Below, piece by piece: positions 27,663 through 36,732 of a stretch of 64,000 nucleotides of DNA. Each line of letters opens with the position of its first letter. Position 1 is the first letter of the stretch. The stretch lies in contig CAZEER010000001.1 in the NCBI GenBank assembly GCA_964511215.1, forward strand, positions 1-64,000, written 5' to 3'. Origin of the DNA: CAZEER01 sp964511215 (GTDB lineage Bacteria; Fidelibacterota; Marinisomatia; Marinisomatales; UBA1611). Made by a program: the position numbers and the translations under genes. The notes beneath the pieces are model-generated. The model was not told the origin of the DNA. It was given only the letters and a program-made list of their open reading frames with translations, and made no database searches.

Positions 27663-28595
27663 TTTTCATCATCTGAACAAAATCATTAAACAAATAGCGA
27701 CTATCATGAGGACCTGGGCTGGATTCCGGATGAAATTGAACAGAAAAGGCTAATAATTCCGAACATTTAATTCCCTCAGATGTATTATCATTAAGATTGA
27801 TATGTGTGGATATCACATGCTTTGGAAGAGATTGTAGATCTACAGCAAAGCCATGATTTTGACTTGTTATCTCAACTATTCCTGTATTTATATTCTTAAC
27901 TGGGTGATTAATTCCTCTATGCCCAAATTTAAGTTTAAAGGTTTTTGCCCCAAGTGCAATTGCCAGAATCTGATGACCCAAACATATCCCAAAAATTGGG
28001 ACTTTACTAAGAAGAGCCCTAACTGTTTCTATACCATAGGTTACAGCTGCGGGATCACCTGGCCCATTTGAAAGAAATACNNNNNNNNNNNNNNNNNNNN
28101 NNNNNNNNNNNNNNNNNNNNNNNNNNNNNNNNNNNNNNNNNNNNNNNNNNNNNNNNNNNNNNNNNNNNNNNNNNNNNNNNATACATCTGTATCTACTGTG
28201 GAAATAATTCCATTCATTGTCCCATTATCTCGAATGTGTCTTGTAATCGCGCGAGTATCCACTCCCTGAATTCCAATAATTTTTTCGTTCTGCAAATAGT
28301 CACCGATTGACCTTTTCGCTCTCCAATTAGATGGGACTAGACTCTCCTCCTTCACGACAAAACCAGCAACTTGAATTCTATTAGATTCCACATCTTCTGT
28401 ATTAACACCATAATTCCCTATATGTGGTGCTGTCATTGTCACAATCTGCCTACAATAAGATGGGTCTGTAAGAATTTCCTGATAGCCCGTCATCCCTGTA
28501 TTAAAACATACTTCACCAATCGTTTCACCAGGATAACCAAATGAAAAACCTTTAAATAAAGTCCCATCAGATAAAAGAAGAAAAGCTTCATTCAT
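27646..28595 (-). CDS. carA: Carbamoyl-phosphate synthase small subunit, interrupted by an assembly gap
   Basis: This glutaminase subunit supplies ammonia to CarB. The N-terminal half (start 28595) shows the CarA-specific domain: SDGTLFKGFSFGYPGETIGE, NTGMTGYQEILTDPSY, HIGNYGVN and TRAITRHIRDNG. After the N run the amidotransferase half resumes with FLSNGPGDP, then FGICLGHQ with the nucleophile Cys, and ends with the catalytic His/Glu region VQFHPESSPGPHD. The frames differ on either side, and about 85-95 conserved residues are missing, so the true gap is nearer 250-300 bases. The gene is intact as far as seen and overlaps carB by 17 bp. Confidence 0.93.
28081..28180. other. Assembly gap (100 N) inside carA
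   Basis: This is a run of exactly 100 N. The frame changes across it, and the missing CarA segment, judged against the family, is longer than 100 bases. Confidence 0.98.
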
Positions 28596-28730
28596 AAGTA
28601 TAAATGTAAATAAAAACTAAATGGGAAAACTCACAAAAGTTATTCAATGGATTAGAATAATCATTATAGAAAGAATATAAAATTCATCCAGAAGGATTTC
28701 GAATCAAAACATGAGTAACTAACTAATATA

Positions 28731-29576
28731 CTATTTTAATAAAACAAGAACTTTGCAGTCAGTTAATAAACCAAATTTTTTTTCCACGGCTCTGATGCGT
28801 TCAGCATCAATATTTGAAATAGTTAGATTCACAGTATCATTACTACTAACAGCTTCAATCATGATCGGGTTATTCCCTACCCTGCGTCGGACATTCCCAT
28901 CTTTCATAGTATGAGCATAACCAATAGGTCCTCTGTTAACAGACCTTGATCGCGTATAGTGTCGAGGTCCATATATGAGCTTGTCATCTTCATTAAACAC
29001 TTTTGGTACCATTGCTGGAATATGATAAATATTTCTTGCATCAATTACTACTCCCGATATTCTTTCAGCCTTTGGGATAGAACTGCGGGTCATAAGAAAA
29101 GTAGATTGGGATAAATTTTCATTCATGTGACCACTAGCATCAACTAGAATTTCAGCTATACCTGACATTTTTACAGCAAGTGCGATAGCAACCTCGTTCC
29201 GCTCTAAATACTCTATTTCCCCTTGCTGATATGCGCTACTCACTAAAGTTGCTACGCGGCTATCTGTTAACGCATCTTCGAGCATAATTTCCCCTACTGT
29301 CCTGCCATCATAGTTCACAAGCTTTACAAGCTCTAATAAATTTTCTCTTGCTCTTGCTCTTGCTTCACCCTTAGATAATTTTAAGTTCTTTTCTACTAAT
29401 TGGAGATCCCCTTGTGAAATTTCTTTAGCAACCACCGAAGCGGTACCACGGGAGATAATAACTCGGTTTGCATAATCAATAAATCCATGATCCGTGCGTA
29501 CTACACATGCTGAAGGTGAATCAACTGCTAGAAGATTATTTGTTATTAACAAAAAAATTGATAGGTATTTAACCAT
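28731..29576 (-). CDS. Exported protein with LPP20/FlgT-N-like domain
   Basis: The N-terminal signal peptide ends near LLAVDSPSA in this 281-residue protein. The next part, IDYANRVIISRGTASV then GEARARARENLLELVKLV, has the 'G.G.A........A...A...A..nl...i' pattern of LPP20 lipoproteins and the FlgT N-terminal domain. A later stretch (about 165-195) has the pattern SGVVIDARN, often seen in FlgT/LPP20-associated middle domains. No lipobox Cys sits at the cleavage site. It starts with ATG and GAGG a few bases upstream. A 16-bp inverted repeat lies about 46-61 bp upstream. It is probably a periplasmic or outer-membrane-associated protein; function unknown. Confidence 0.6.
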   Translation of the reverse strand: MVKYLSIFLLITNNLLAVDSPSACVVRTDHGFIDYANRVIISRGTASVVAKEISQGDLQLVEKNLKLSKGEARARARENLLELVKLVNYDGRTVGEIMLEDALTDSRVATLVSSAYQQGEIEYLERNEVAIALAVKMSGIAEILVDASGHMNENLSQSTFLMTRSSIPKAERISGVVIDARNIYHIPAMVPKVFNEDDKLIYGPRHYTRSRSVNRGPIGYAHTMKDGNVRRRVGNNPIMIEAVSSNDTVNLTISNIDAERIRAVEKKFGLLTDCKVLVLLK

Positions 29577-29621
29577 AGAACCTCAACTGTAAGTAGGGGA
29601 AAGTACCAATTTTGTACATCG

Positions 29622-29637
29622 TTGTGCAACTGCACAA
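29622..29637. promoter_or_regulatory. Inverted repeat TTGTGCA-N2-TGCACAA upstream of the LPP20-like gene
   Basis: Seven-base arms match perfectly, 46-61 bp before the minus-strand start at 29576. The T-run is on the wrong side for a terminator of that gene, and no gene ends here from the other side. An operator is the best reading; the binding protein is unknown. Confidence 0.35.
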
Positions 29638-29802
29638 AAAACAATCTTAAATATTTAATTTTTTTCATTCATTAAATAAATCTATCAGGAATTACTTACA
29701 AATATTTTTACATTATCATAATTGCGCATTGGGAAAGAGGTTGTTTTTAAAACCAAATGTTATATTTTAAAATTTCACAAATGCATAATAGTTTAAACTA
29801 AT

Positions 29803-30225
29803 ATGATAATAAAAATTTTTATTTTTTCATTATTGATCAAAAGTATCGCAGGTAATTCACCACATTATGGGGATAACCAGATCGTTACCCTTTTAAACAA
29901 TCATTTTAATGTAACAAAGGGTGAAAATAAATTATTAGGTCATTATTTTTATAAAAATAAGGATAAAGAAATTTTTCAAATTGAGATAGAAACAGACAAA
30001 TATAACATGAATGATGATATGTTTTTCAGTTTTGATGTTATCAGCCAACTTACCAATGTATCAAAAAGAAATTTTACACACGCTATTGTTATAATGCATT
30101 TTAACATTAATGCCTTACCAATTATTACAAAAGTAGAATTAGCATGCTCAAAAAAGTATTTTATTGATAAAAAATACAGCAAGTATCAATGGCAAAAAAA
30201 TTGTTTATTTATTCAAAACAATTGA
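29803..30225 (+). CDS. Small exported protein of unknown function
   Basis: This 140-residue protein has a hydrophobic N-terminus (MIIKIFIFSLLIKSIAG) that looks like a signal peptide, followed by a polar mixed alpha/beta body with one Cys pair candidate (ELACSKKY, KNCLF). I recognise no family. No Shine-Dalgarno is visible before the ATG. Coding bias matches its neighbours and the 75-bp spacing to the next gene is ordinary, so it is probably real. Confidence 0.5.
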   Translation: MIIKIFIFSLLIKSIAGNSPHYGDNQIVTLLNNHFNVTKGENKLLGHYFYKNKDKEIFQIEIETDKYNMNDDMFFSFDVISQLTNVSKRNFTHAIVIMHFNINALPIITKVELACSKKYFIDKKYSKYQWQKNCLFIQNN

Positions 30226-30299
30226 TAGGATAAATATTATTTTAAACTTACAATTGTAAAACCTTTATCTAGTTAAGACTGTATGAATCAAACCTCAAA

Positions 30300-30755
30300 A
30301 TGGTAAAAAAATATTATTTTAACCTTTTCTTTTTTATTCCGTTAATTTTAACAGGACAAATTGAAAAGCAAGTTCGAGATGATAGCCCTGATTTATTTAT
30401 AAACCAGCATCTTTTTCATTCTCCGCCCAAACCTTTTTTCAAAGGTCGGATACACAATTTAGATTTTATCACTGATATCTCTGCAGATTCCATAGTATCT
30501 GGGACTCTTTTTTTAAAAATGAATTCCAATTCTTCCTTCCAAGAATACCAGCTTGAGTTGTCTCATGGATTATTTCGTTTCAGCTATAATCCTAGAATTC
30601 ACCCAGGTCATCATATAGAATATTATTTCGTAGTTACAACAAAAGATCGAATCTATGGCACACCGGTGGATGCCAATGGTGATCTTAAACCAATTAAAAA
30701 ATTGCTTGTTGATCCTGTACAGTATTATAAACAACAAGCACGGTTAAATAAATGA
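30300..30755 (+). CDS. Small exported protein of unknown function upstream of ligA
   Basis: The 151-residue product has a signal peptide (NLFFFIPLILTGQ) and a predicted all-beta body with alternating hydrophobics, such as VSGTLFLKMN, LELSHGLFRFSY and HIEYYFVVTTKD. The pattern resembles a single Ig-like or fibronectin-like domain. It overlaps ligA by 4 bp (stop 30755, ligA start 30752), so the two are translated together. A functional link with DNA ligase is unlikely; the overlap probably reflects operon packing. Confidence 0.6.
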   Translation: MVKKYYFNLFFFIPLILTGQIEKQVRDDSPDLFINQHLFHSPPKPFFKGRIHNLDFITDISADSIVSGTLFLKMNSNSSFQEYQLELSHGLFRFSYNPRIHPGHHIEYYFVVTTKDRIYGTPVDANGDLKPIKKLLVDPVQYYKQQARLNK

Positions 30756-32764
30756 AACCTGCACAGAGAATTGCTGATTTATTAGAAATAATTCGAGATC
30801 ATAATTATAGATACTATATTCTAAATAACCCAGTTATTTCAGATGGGGAATATGATATCCTTTTTCGTGAGCTTGAATCTTTAGAGAAAGAACATCCCCA
30901 ATATCTTAATGCCCAGTCTCCAACCCAAAGGGTTGGATCTACTCCAATTGGAGAGTTCGGCACCATAAAGCATGAAATGCCAATGCTTTCGCTTGCAAAC
31001 GCGATGAACCAAGAAGAGCTGATTGCTTTTCATAATCGTACTGCAAAATCATTGCAATTAGAACTCATCACATATGTAGCAGAGCCGAAACTAGATGGAT
31101 TGGGAGTGGAATTAGTATATAAAGATGGTTATCTGGTTAATGGTTCAACAAGGGGGGATGGTACCACTGGTGAGGATATTACCCATAATTTAAAAACGAT
31201 TCGTGCAATTCCTCTAAAACTAAGGGAAAAAGAAAAAACCCCACCTGCGTTATTCCAAGTACGGGGTGAAGTATTTATTGAAAAAAATAATTTTCTTCAA
31301 CTAAATAAAAAACGTCAAAAAGAAAAAAAAACTCCATTTGCTAATCCAAGAAATGCTGCCGCTGGTAGTCTTAGGCAGCTTGATCCAGCTGTGACATCCA
31401 CTAGACCTCTTTCTATTTTTTGTTATGAATCAGGATTAATAAATGGTGAAACGTTTGAAAGCCATTTCCATTTTCTAGAAGCACTTAAAATATGGGGCCT
31501 GCCGGTAAATCCATTGATTCAAATAGTTAATAATTATCACGAAATTATTAAATACCACAAAAGACTCGAACAGCAAAGAAATCAATTACCTTATGAAATT
31601 GATGGTAGTGTATTTAAAATTAATGATTACGCTCAAAGAGAAAAATTAGGTAGCCGCAGCCGCTCTCCTCGGTGGGCAATCGCAGGAAAATTCAAGGCAC
31701 AACAAGCAACAACAATTATCAAAAATATCGAGGTACAAGTTGGTCGAACAGGAGCACTGACTCCAGTTGCAACGCTCGATCCAATTTTTATTTCAGGAGT
31801 CACAGTTAAAAAAGCAACCTTACACAATCAAGATGAAATTGATCGAAAAGGAATTTGTATTGGAGATACTGTTTTGATTGAACGTGCAGGTGATGTTATC
31901 CCCAAAATTGTAAAAGTTATAAAAGAAAAACGGCCAGATAATGTGACACCATTTCGCATACCTAAGGATTGTCCTATCTGTAACCATAAATCATATCGTC
32001 AAGCAGGTGAAGCCATCTGGAGATGTAGCAATATTGCATGCCCTAAACAGATTAAAAGAAAGATTGAACACTTTGCATCAAAAATGGCACTAAATATTGA
32101 TGGACTGGGAGTGAAAATTATTGACCAGCTAGTGGAAGAAAGAAGACTGAATTCTATAGATAGCATTTTTGCATTAAAAAAAGAACAATTAGAATCTCTA
32201 GATAGATTCGGATCTAAATCAGCAGAAAATTTGATTTTATCAATTCAAAAATCAAAAAATACATCTTTTTCAAGATTTGTATATGGACTCGGAATCAGAA
32301 ATGTCGGAGAACATATTGCAAAAATTTTGGAAAAATATTTTAAAGGTAATCTGAAAATATTTATTTTAACATCAAAAGAAGAACTGGAAACGATTGAAGG
32401 AATAGGCTCAATTGTTGCTACTGAAATAATTCATTTTTTTTCCAATCAATCAAATTTAGAAATTATACAAAACTGCCTTAATCAAGGAGTTAAAATAGCC
32501 GCATTTAAAGAGAATTTATATGAACCTTTATTAAACCAAATATTTGTTTTTACAGGTTCGCTAAAACAATTTACTCGTAGTGAAGCTAAAGAGCGAGTAT
32601 CTGCTTTAGGAGCTAAAACATCGAGCTCTATAAGTAAAAAAACAAATTATGTAGTCTCTGGTTCAGAGTCAGGCTCTAAAATAAACAAAGCAAAAAAACT
32701 CAATGTTCCTATCATCACCGAAAGTGAATTTTTAAGAATTATCAATAATGATAAAATTGATTAG
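30752..32764 (+). CDS. ligA: NAD+-dependent DNA ligase
   Basis: This enzyme seals nicks in replication and repair. The 670-residue protein has the Ia domain with YYILNNPVISDGEYD (about 22-36). The adenylation Lys lies in AEPKLDGLG (about 112-120), followed by GSTRGDGTTGEDIT. The OB-fold, a four-Cys zinc finger (CPIC...CSNIACP, about 410-432), helix-hairpin-helix repeats and a C-terminal BRCT domain (FVFTGSLKQFTRSEA) complete the protein. Length and domain order are canonical. Confidence 0.98.
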   Translation: MKPAQRIADLLEIIRDHNYRYYILNNPVISDGEYDILFRELESLEKEHPQYLNAQSPTQRVGSTPIGEFGTIKHEMPMLSLANAMNQEELIAFHNRTAKSLQLELITYVAEPKLDGLGVELVYKDGYLVNGSTRGDGTTGEDITHNLKTIRAIPLKLREKEKTPPALFQVRGEVFIEKNNFLQLNKKRQKEKKTPFANPRNAAAGSLRQLDPAVTSTRPLSIFCYESGLINGETFESHFHFLEALKIWGLPVNPLIQIVNNYHEIIKYHKRLEQQRNQLPYEIDGSVFKINDYAQREKLGSRSRSPRWAIAGKFKAQQATTIIKNIEVQVGRTGALTPVATLDPIFISGVTVKKATLHNQDEIDRKGICIGDTVLIERAGDVIPKIVKVIKEKRPDNVTPFRIPKDCPICNHKSYRQAGEAIWRCSNIACPKQIKRKIEHFASKMALNIDGLGVKIIDQLVEERRLNSIDSIFALKKEQLESLDRFGSKSAENLILSIQKSKNTSFSRFVYGLGIRNVGEHIAKILEKYFKGNLKIFILTSKEELETIEGIGSIVATEIIHFFSNQSNLEIIQNCLNQGVKIAAFKENLYEPLLNQIFVFTGSLKQFTRSEAKERVSALGAKTSSSISKKTNYVVSGSESGSKINKAKKLNVPIITESEFLRIINNDKID

Positions 32765-32776
32765 ACTAAATTTTTT

Positions 32777-33976
32777 ATGAAAAAATTATCAGTTATTTTT
32801 TTTTTAAAATTAATTTTTCCTCTAAATGCTGAAAATCTTGCTCTAATAAAATTAGCTGATGTACCCCAAAAAGCTCTTTATATAACGCAACCTAAAAATG
32901 AAAAAGAGCGTCTTTTTGTTATTAATCAAAGAGGATTAATTCACATAATATATAAAGGGAAAACACTTGCACAACCATTCCTTGATATTTCAGATAGAGT
33001 TCATGCTCCTTTAACTCTAGAAAGTGAAGAAGGGCTCACTGGTCTTGCATTTCACCCAAATTATCAAAAGAATGGATATTTTTATTTGAATTATATAGAT
33101 AAAAATAATAATTCTGTTGTTTCAAGGTTTTCTGTTAAAGACGATTTGAATAAAGCCGATAAAAATTCAGAAAAAAAACTTTTAAGCCTTACCCAACCAT
33201 TTGATAATCATAACGGTGGACATCTCGCATTTGGACCTGTAGATGGTATGTTATATATAAGCTTCGGTGATGGTGGTAAATACGCTGATCCATATAATAA
33301 CTCCCAAAACTTAGGAACATTACTGGGATCCATATTACGTATTGATGTTGATAATGATGATCCATATGGAATTCCTTTTGATAATCCATTCGCCAGTAAA
33401 AAAAATTTGCGGCCTGAAATATTTTGTTATGGATTAAAAAATCCATTGCGATTTTCATTTGATAGTAAAACAAACGATTTAATTATCAATGATGCTAGTA
33501 AAAATTCATGGGAAGAGGTTAACTGGGTTACTTGGGACAAGTCTAAAGGCGGTAATTTTGGGTGGCCTATTATGGAGGGAAAACATTGCTTTGATTCTGA
33601 GGCTTTTTGTGAAACAAAAAGTCTTATTTTACCAATTCATGCATACTCTTCAAATAACCTTGCCTATCTACCGAGAATTTTGGCTATGAATGAAAAAGAA
33701 ACAACAGGATGTTCGGTATCCGGAGGGCACGTTTATAGAGGAAACAAACATTCTTCTTTACAAGGAATGTATATATTTGGTGATTATTGTAGTGGTCAGA
33801 TATGGGCTTTAAAACAAATTAATGGTAAAATTATATCGTTTATAAATTTACTGCCTGAATTAAAAAGGTGGAGTAAGACCCTCCCCCTATATATTTCTTC
33901 TATTGGTGAAGACAATATGGGGGAATTGTATGTAGTGGATTATTTAGGGACTATCTATAAATTCATCTCTAATTAA
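32777..33976 (+). CDS. Exported PQQ-type glucose/sorbosone dehydrogenase-like beta-propeller
   Basis: The 399-residue protein has a signal peptide (FFLKLIFPLNA) and a six-bladed GSDH propeller. Diagnostic motifs are EEGLTGLAFHPNY, NHNGGHLAFGPVDGMLYISFGDGG, LLGSILRIDVDNDDPYGIP, CYGLKNPLRFSFD and GGNFGWPIMEG. Members oxidise aldose sugars in the periplasm using PQQ, although many bacterial homologues are of unproven activity. The family's catalytic His is in the NHNGG motif. It begins 12 bp after ligA and is probably co-transcribed. The organism's ability to make PQQ cannot be judged from this window. Confidence 0.9.
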   Translation: MKKLSVIFFLKLIFPLNAENLALIKLADVPQKALYITQPKNEKERLFVINQRGLIHIIYKGKTLAQPFLDISDRVHAPLTLESEEGLTGLAFHPNYQKNGYFYLNYIDKNNNSVVSRFSVKDDLNKADKNSEKKLLSLTQPFDNHNGGHLAFGPVDGMLYISFGDGGKYADPYNNSQNLGTLLGSILRIDVDNDDPYGIPFDNPFASKKNLRPEIFCYGLKNPLRFSFDSKTNDLIINDASKNSWEEVNWVTWDKSKGGNFGWPIMEGKHCFDSEAFCETKSLILPIHAYSSNNLAYLPRILAMNEKETTGCSVSGGHVYRGNKHSSLQGMYIFGDYCSGQIWALKQINGKIISFINLLPELKRWSKTLPLYISSIGEDNMGELYVVDYLGTIYKFISN

Positions 33977-33989
33977 AAGTAAAAACACC

Positions 33990-34292
33990 ATGATGAAAAT
34001 AGAAGAAGTAGTAGGAGATGTGATCTTACTAGTTTTAGATAACCATGAACCATTAAAAAAAATAGGCATTGACCAAGATAAAATATATGCGCAAATAAAA
34101 GGCTATGATGAAAATGGTATGTGGATCCATCACCCAGAGTTTCAAGTCCCTGATTTTAAAACGAAAGGGGATGCAAAAACACTAGAGGCATCAATCCTCA
34201 TCCCATGGGTATTTATTATCTCCATTGCTCATTTTCCTGGTGCAGAGGGGTTTGACTTCCCTTCTCCATTCAAACATCCGATAGGCTTCTAA
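33990..34292 (+). CDS. Conserved-looking small protein of unknown function
   Basis: This 100-residue soluble protein sits 13 bp after the sugar dehydrogenase and 7 bp before the ABC ATPase. The first 50 residues look like a small alpha/beta domain (EEVVGDVILLVLDNHEP). The C-terminal part has a short hydrophobic stretch (ILIPWVFIISIAHF) that may be a core strand or a weak membrane anchor. I recognise no family. Tight packing in an operon supports it being real. Confidence 0.6.
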   Translation: MMKIEEVVGDVILLVLDNHEPLKKIGIDQDKIYAQIKGYDENGMWIHHPEFQVPDFKTKGDAKTLEASILIPWVFIISIAHFPGAEGFDFPSPFKHPIGF

Positions 34293-34299
34293 TACTTTA

Positions 34300-35226
34300 A
34301 TGTCACCAGTAGCAATAGAAATAAAAGGATTAACTAAATCCTATGGGGATGTACTCGCTCTAAATGGCGTTGACATTCAGATTAAAAGAGGCGAATTCTA
34401 TGGATTATTAGGACCAAATGGTGCTGGTAAAACCACAACAATTAATATTCTAACAGGGTTAGTTTTTAGAGATAAAGGATCTACAAAGGTTTTTGGCAGA
34501 GACACTATACAAGACTTTCGTTATACAAGGTCAAAAATTGGGATAGCAGCACAGGAATTTTCAGTTGATTGGTTTTTCCCAATTGAAAAACTTCTTTTAT
34601 TTCAAGCCGGATACTATGGCATTAAAAAACATGATGCCATGCCAATGGTTAATGTTTTATTAGAACGCTTGGGACTTTCAAAAAAAAGAAACTCTCGATT
34701 GCGTCAGCTATCAGGAGGAATGAAAAGACGCTTTCAAATTGCTAAGGCACTTGTGCATAATCCTGATATTATTATTCTTGATGAGCCCACAGCTGGTGTG
34801 GATGTTGAATTACGAAGAGATCTCTGGCAATACCTTAGAGATTTACATTCTGAAGGTAAAACTATTTTATTAACCACTCATTATATAGAAGAAGCAGAGT
34901 TACTATGTGAAAACGTCGCCATTATTGATCAAGGATCAATTTTAAAAAAAGGATCACCTAGAATGCTTACTCGAGAATTAGGGACCGCCGGAATTACAGT
35001 CAATCTTGGAGATTCACATAACCAGATTAGAAATGAATTGAAAGAATATAAATTCACTCAAAAAGAAAATAGACTGCATTTTTCAGTAAAAGATCCCGAT
35101 CAAGCATTACCTAAGATTATACAAATCTTGTCAAAAGAAAATATCCATATCCAGAGCATTAAATCGAACAAATCATCATTAGAAGATGTATTCTTAAATC
35201 TAACCGGAAAAGGAATTAATGAATGA
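34300..35226 (+). CDS. ABC-2 type transporter ATP-binding protein (YadG-like)
   Basis: The 308-residue ATPase subunit has Walker A GPNGAGKTT (about 42-50), signature LSGGMKRR, Walker B IIILDEPTAGVD and the switch His in LLTTHYIEEAE. The C-terminal DUF4162-like extension (about 220-305) is typical of ABC-2 exporters. Size and sequence style match E. coli YadG (308 residues) and it precedes a YadH-like permease with a 4-bp overlap. The substrate is unknown; drug or lipid/polysaccharide export is usual for the family. Confidence 0.93.
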   Translation: MSPVAIEIKGLTKSYGDVLALNGVDIQIKRGEFYGLLGPNGAGKTTTINILTGLVFRDKGSTKVFGRDTIQDFRYTRSKIGIAAQEFSVDWFFPIEKLLLFQAGYYGIKKHDAMPMVNVLLERLGLSKKRNSRLRQLSGGMKRRFQIAKALVHNPDIIILDEPTAGVDVELRRDLWQYLRDLHSEGKTILLTTHYIEEAELLCENVAIIDQGSILKKGSPRMLTRELGTAGITVNLGDSHNQIRNELKEYKFTQKENRLHFSVKDPDQALPKIIQILSKENIHIQSIKSNKSSLEDVFLNLTGKGINE

Positions 35227-35984
35227 ATTGGGTAGGTTTAAATACACTGATTTATCGAGAAGTCGGTCGTTTTTTTTCTGTATATAGGCAAACTGTTTTA
35301 CCAGGACTAATCACAACAGCTCTTTATATTGCTATTTTTGGGTTTACATTAGAGCAACGAATAGCAGAAATACAGGGGATTCCCTATACTATGTTTATTT
35401 TACCAGGGCTAATTATGATGAATACACTTACCAATGCAACATCCAACACATCATCTTCTATGTTACAAATGAAACTACTTCAACAATTACCAGACCTTCT
35501 AACTGCTCCATTATCTGGTTTTGAAATTTCATTGGCCTACATTATTGGTGGCACAGTTCGAGGATTAGTCAATGGTGTCCTAGTTTTGATTTTAGGAATA
35601 TTTCTAATTGGTATGCCTGTAAAAGATCCAATAGGTACTGTGCTATTTATACTGTTAGTCTCTTGGGCATTCTCTAGCATGGGACTCCTGCTCGGACAAC
35701 TCGCTGACAGTTGGGATCAATTAGCCATGATGCAAAACTTTTTTCTTACACCTCTTAGCTTTCTCGGGGGGATATTCTATTCTATAAAAATGCTGCCTGC
35801 TTGGGCACAAACTCTTAGTTATATTAATCCTATATATTATATGATCAATGGTATTCGTTATACTATTTTGGGTATAAGCGATTCAAAAATAGAGATTAGC
35901 ATATTAATGGCTATTATTCTTACTGTGGTTTTCACATTAGCATCAATCCTACTTATGCAAAGTGGGAAAAAAATAAAACAATGA
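35223..35984 (+). CDS. ABC-2 type transporter permease (YadH-like)
   Basis: This 253-residue membrane protein has six predicted membrane helices (about 25-45, 58-78, 105-130, 138-160, 167-188 and 226-246). The ABC-2 signature loop is seen around FLTPLSFLGGIFYSI and LPAWAQTLSYINPIYYMINGIRY. It overlaps the ATPase gene by 4 bp and the next gene by 4 bp. It is the membrane half of the exporter; substrate unknown. Confidence 0.93.
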   Translation: MNWVGLNTLIYREVGRFFSVYRQTVLPGLITTALYIAIFGFTLEQRIAEIQGIPYTMFILPGLIMMNTLTNATSNTSSSMLQMKLLQQLPDLLTAPLSGFEISLAYIIGGTVRGLVNGVLVLILGIFLIGMPVKDPIGTVLFILLVSWAFSSMGLLLGQLADSWDQLAMMQNFFLTPLSFLGGIFYSIKMLPAWAQTLSYINPIYYMINGIRYTILGISDSKIEISILMAIILTVVFTLASILLMQSGKKIKQ

Positions 35985-36688
35985 AAAATTATTTACTCCT
36001 TCTATTATTTATGTCTGTTGTTTTTACGCATGATCCAAATAAAGAAGAATTAAATTGGAAATATTATTATCGATTTGGATCTGTATTTTCAGAAACCCCA
36101 AAATTTGGAACGGCTGGGTACACTAGATTAAAACGGACAACAAAAAACACTTTTCATGATGTTCGTTTATTGGCTCATATATTTAAGAATGACACTGAGA
36201 TAAAAATACGCCATAAATCTAGCCGGCGTTTTCTGACTTTAGATAAATTTTATTCTTTTAATACATTAATTTATGAAAAAAATACTATTATAAATGTTGA
36301 TCTGCGTTATCATTATAATCAAGGCCTCGGATATTTCTTAAAAAATAGAGAGTCGGGAAACATGACCTTAGAAATTGGGGTGGCTTTTGATAATTCTGAT
36401 TATTTGAATAACGAACAAAAAACTGCTTACATAAGAACAGCGTACTCTATAGATCAAGATTTAAATAAATTTTCAGGTAAATGCGAAATAGATTATTATC
36501 ACCAAGTCAGTAATATTGTTGATTCAACCAACCTTTCTAGATTTCAAATTTTAACTGAATTAAAATGGAATCTTCGAAAAAACTCAGGTATCATCACTGG
36601 GTTCACCTGTGACATCCATAATGACGATCTTAACCCTTCTGTTTTTCTTGCCCTTGCAGTTTCAGAGTCACTTAATTGGGACATGTAA
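35981..36688 (+). CDS. Outer-membrane-like beta-rich protein (DUF481-type) of unknown function
   Basis: This 235-residue protein has a short signal peptide (LLLLFMSVVFTHD). Amphipathic beta strands follow (DVRLLAHIFKND, INVDLRYHYNQG, MTLEIGVAFDNSD, KCEIDYYHQVSN, FQILTELKWNL), consistent with a small beta-barrel as in DUF481 proteins. It overlaps the ABC permease by 4 bp, suggesting an exporter-associated outer-membrane component. The barrel call is pattern-based. Confidence 0.6.
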   Translation: MKNYLLLLLFMSVVFTHDPNKEELNWKYYYRFGSVFSETPKFGTAGYTRLKRTTKNTFHDVRLLAHIFKNDTEIKIRHKSSRRFLTLDKFYSFNTLIYEKNTIINVDLRYHYNQGLGYFLKNRESGNMTLEIGVAFDNSDYLNNEQKTAYIRTAYSIDQDLNKFSGKCEIDYYHQVSNIVDSTNLSRFQILTELKWNLRKNSGIITGFTCDIHNDDLNPSVFLALAVSESLNWDM

Positions 36689-36732
36689 TATTATAATTAT
36701 TAATCAAACTATAAACCAATCGAATGCTTTAA

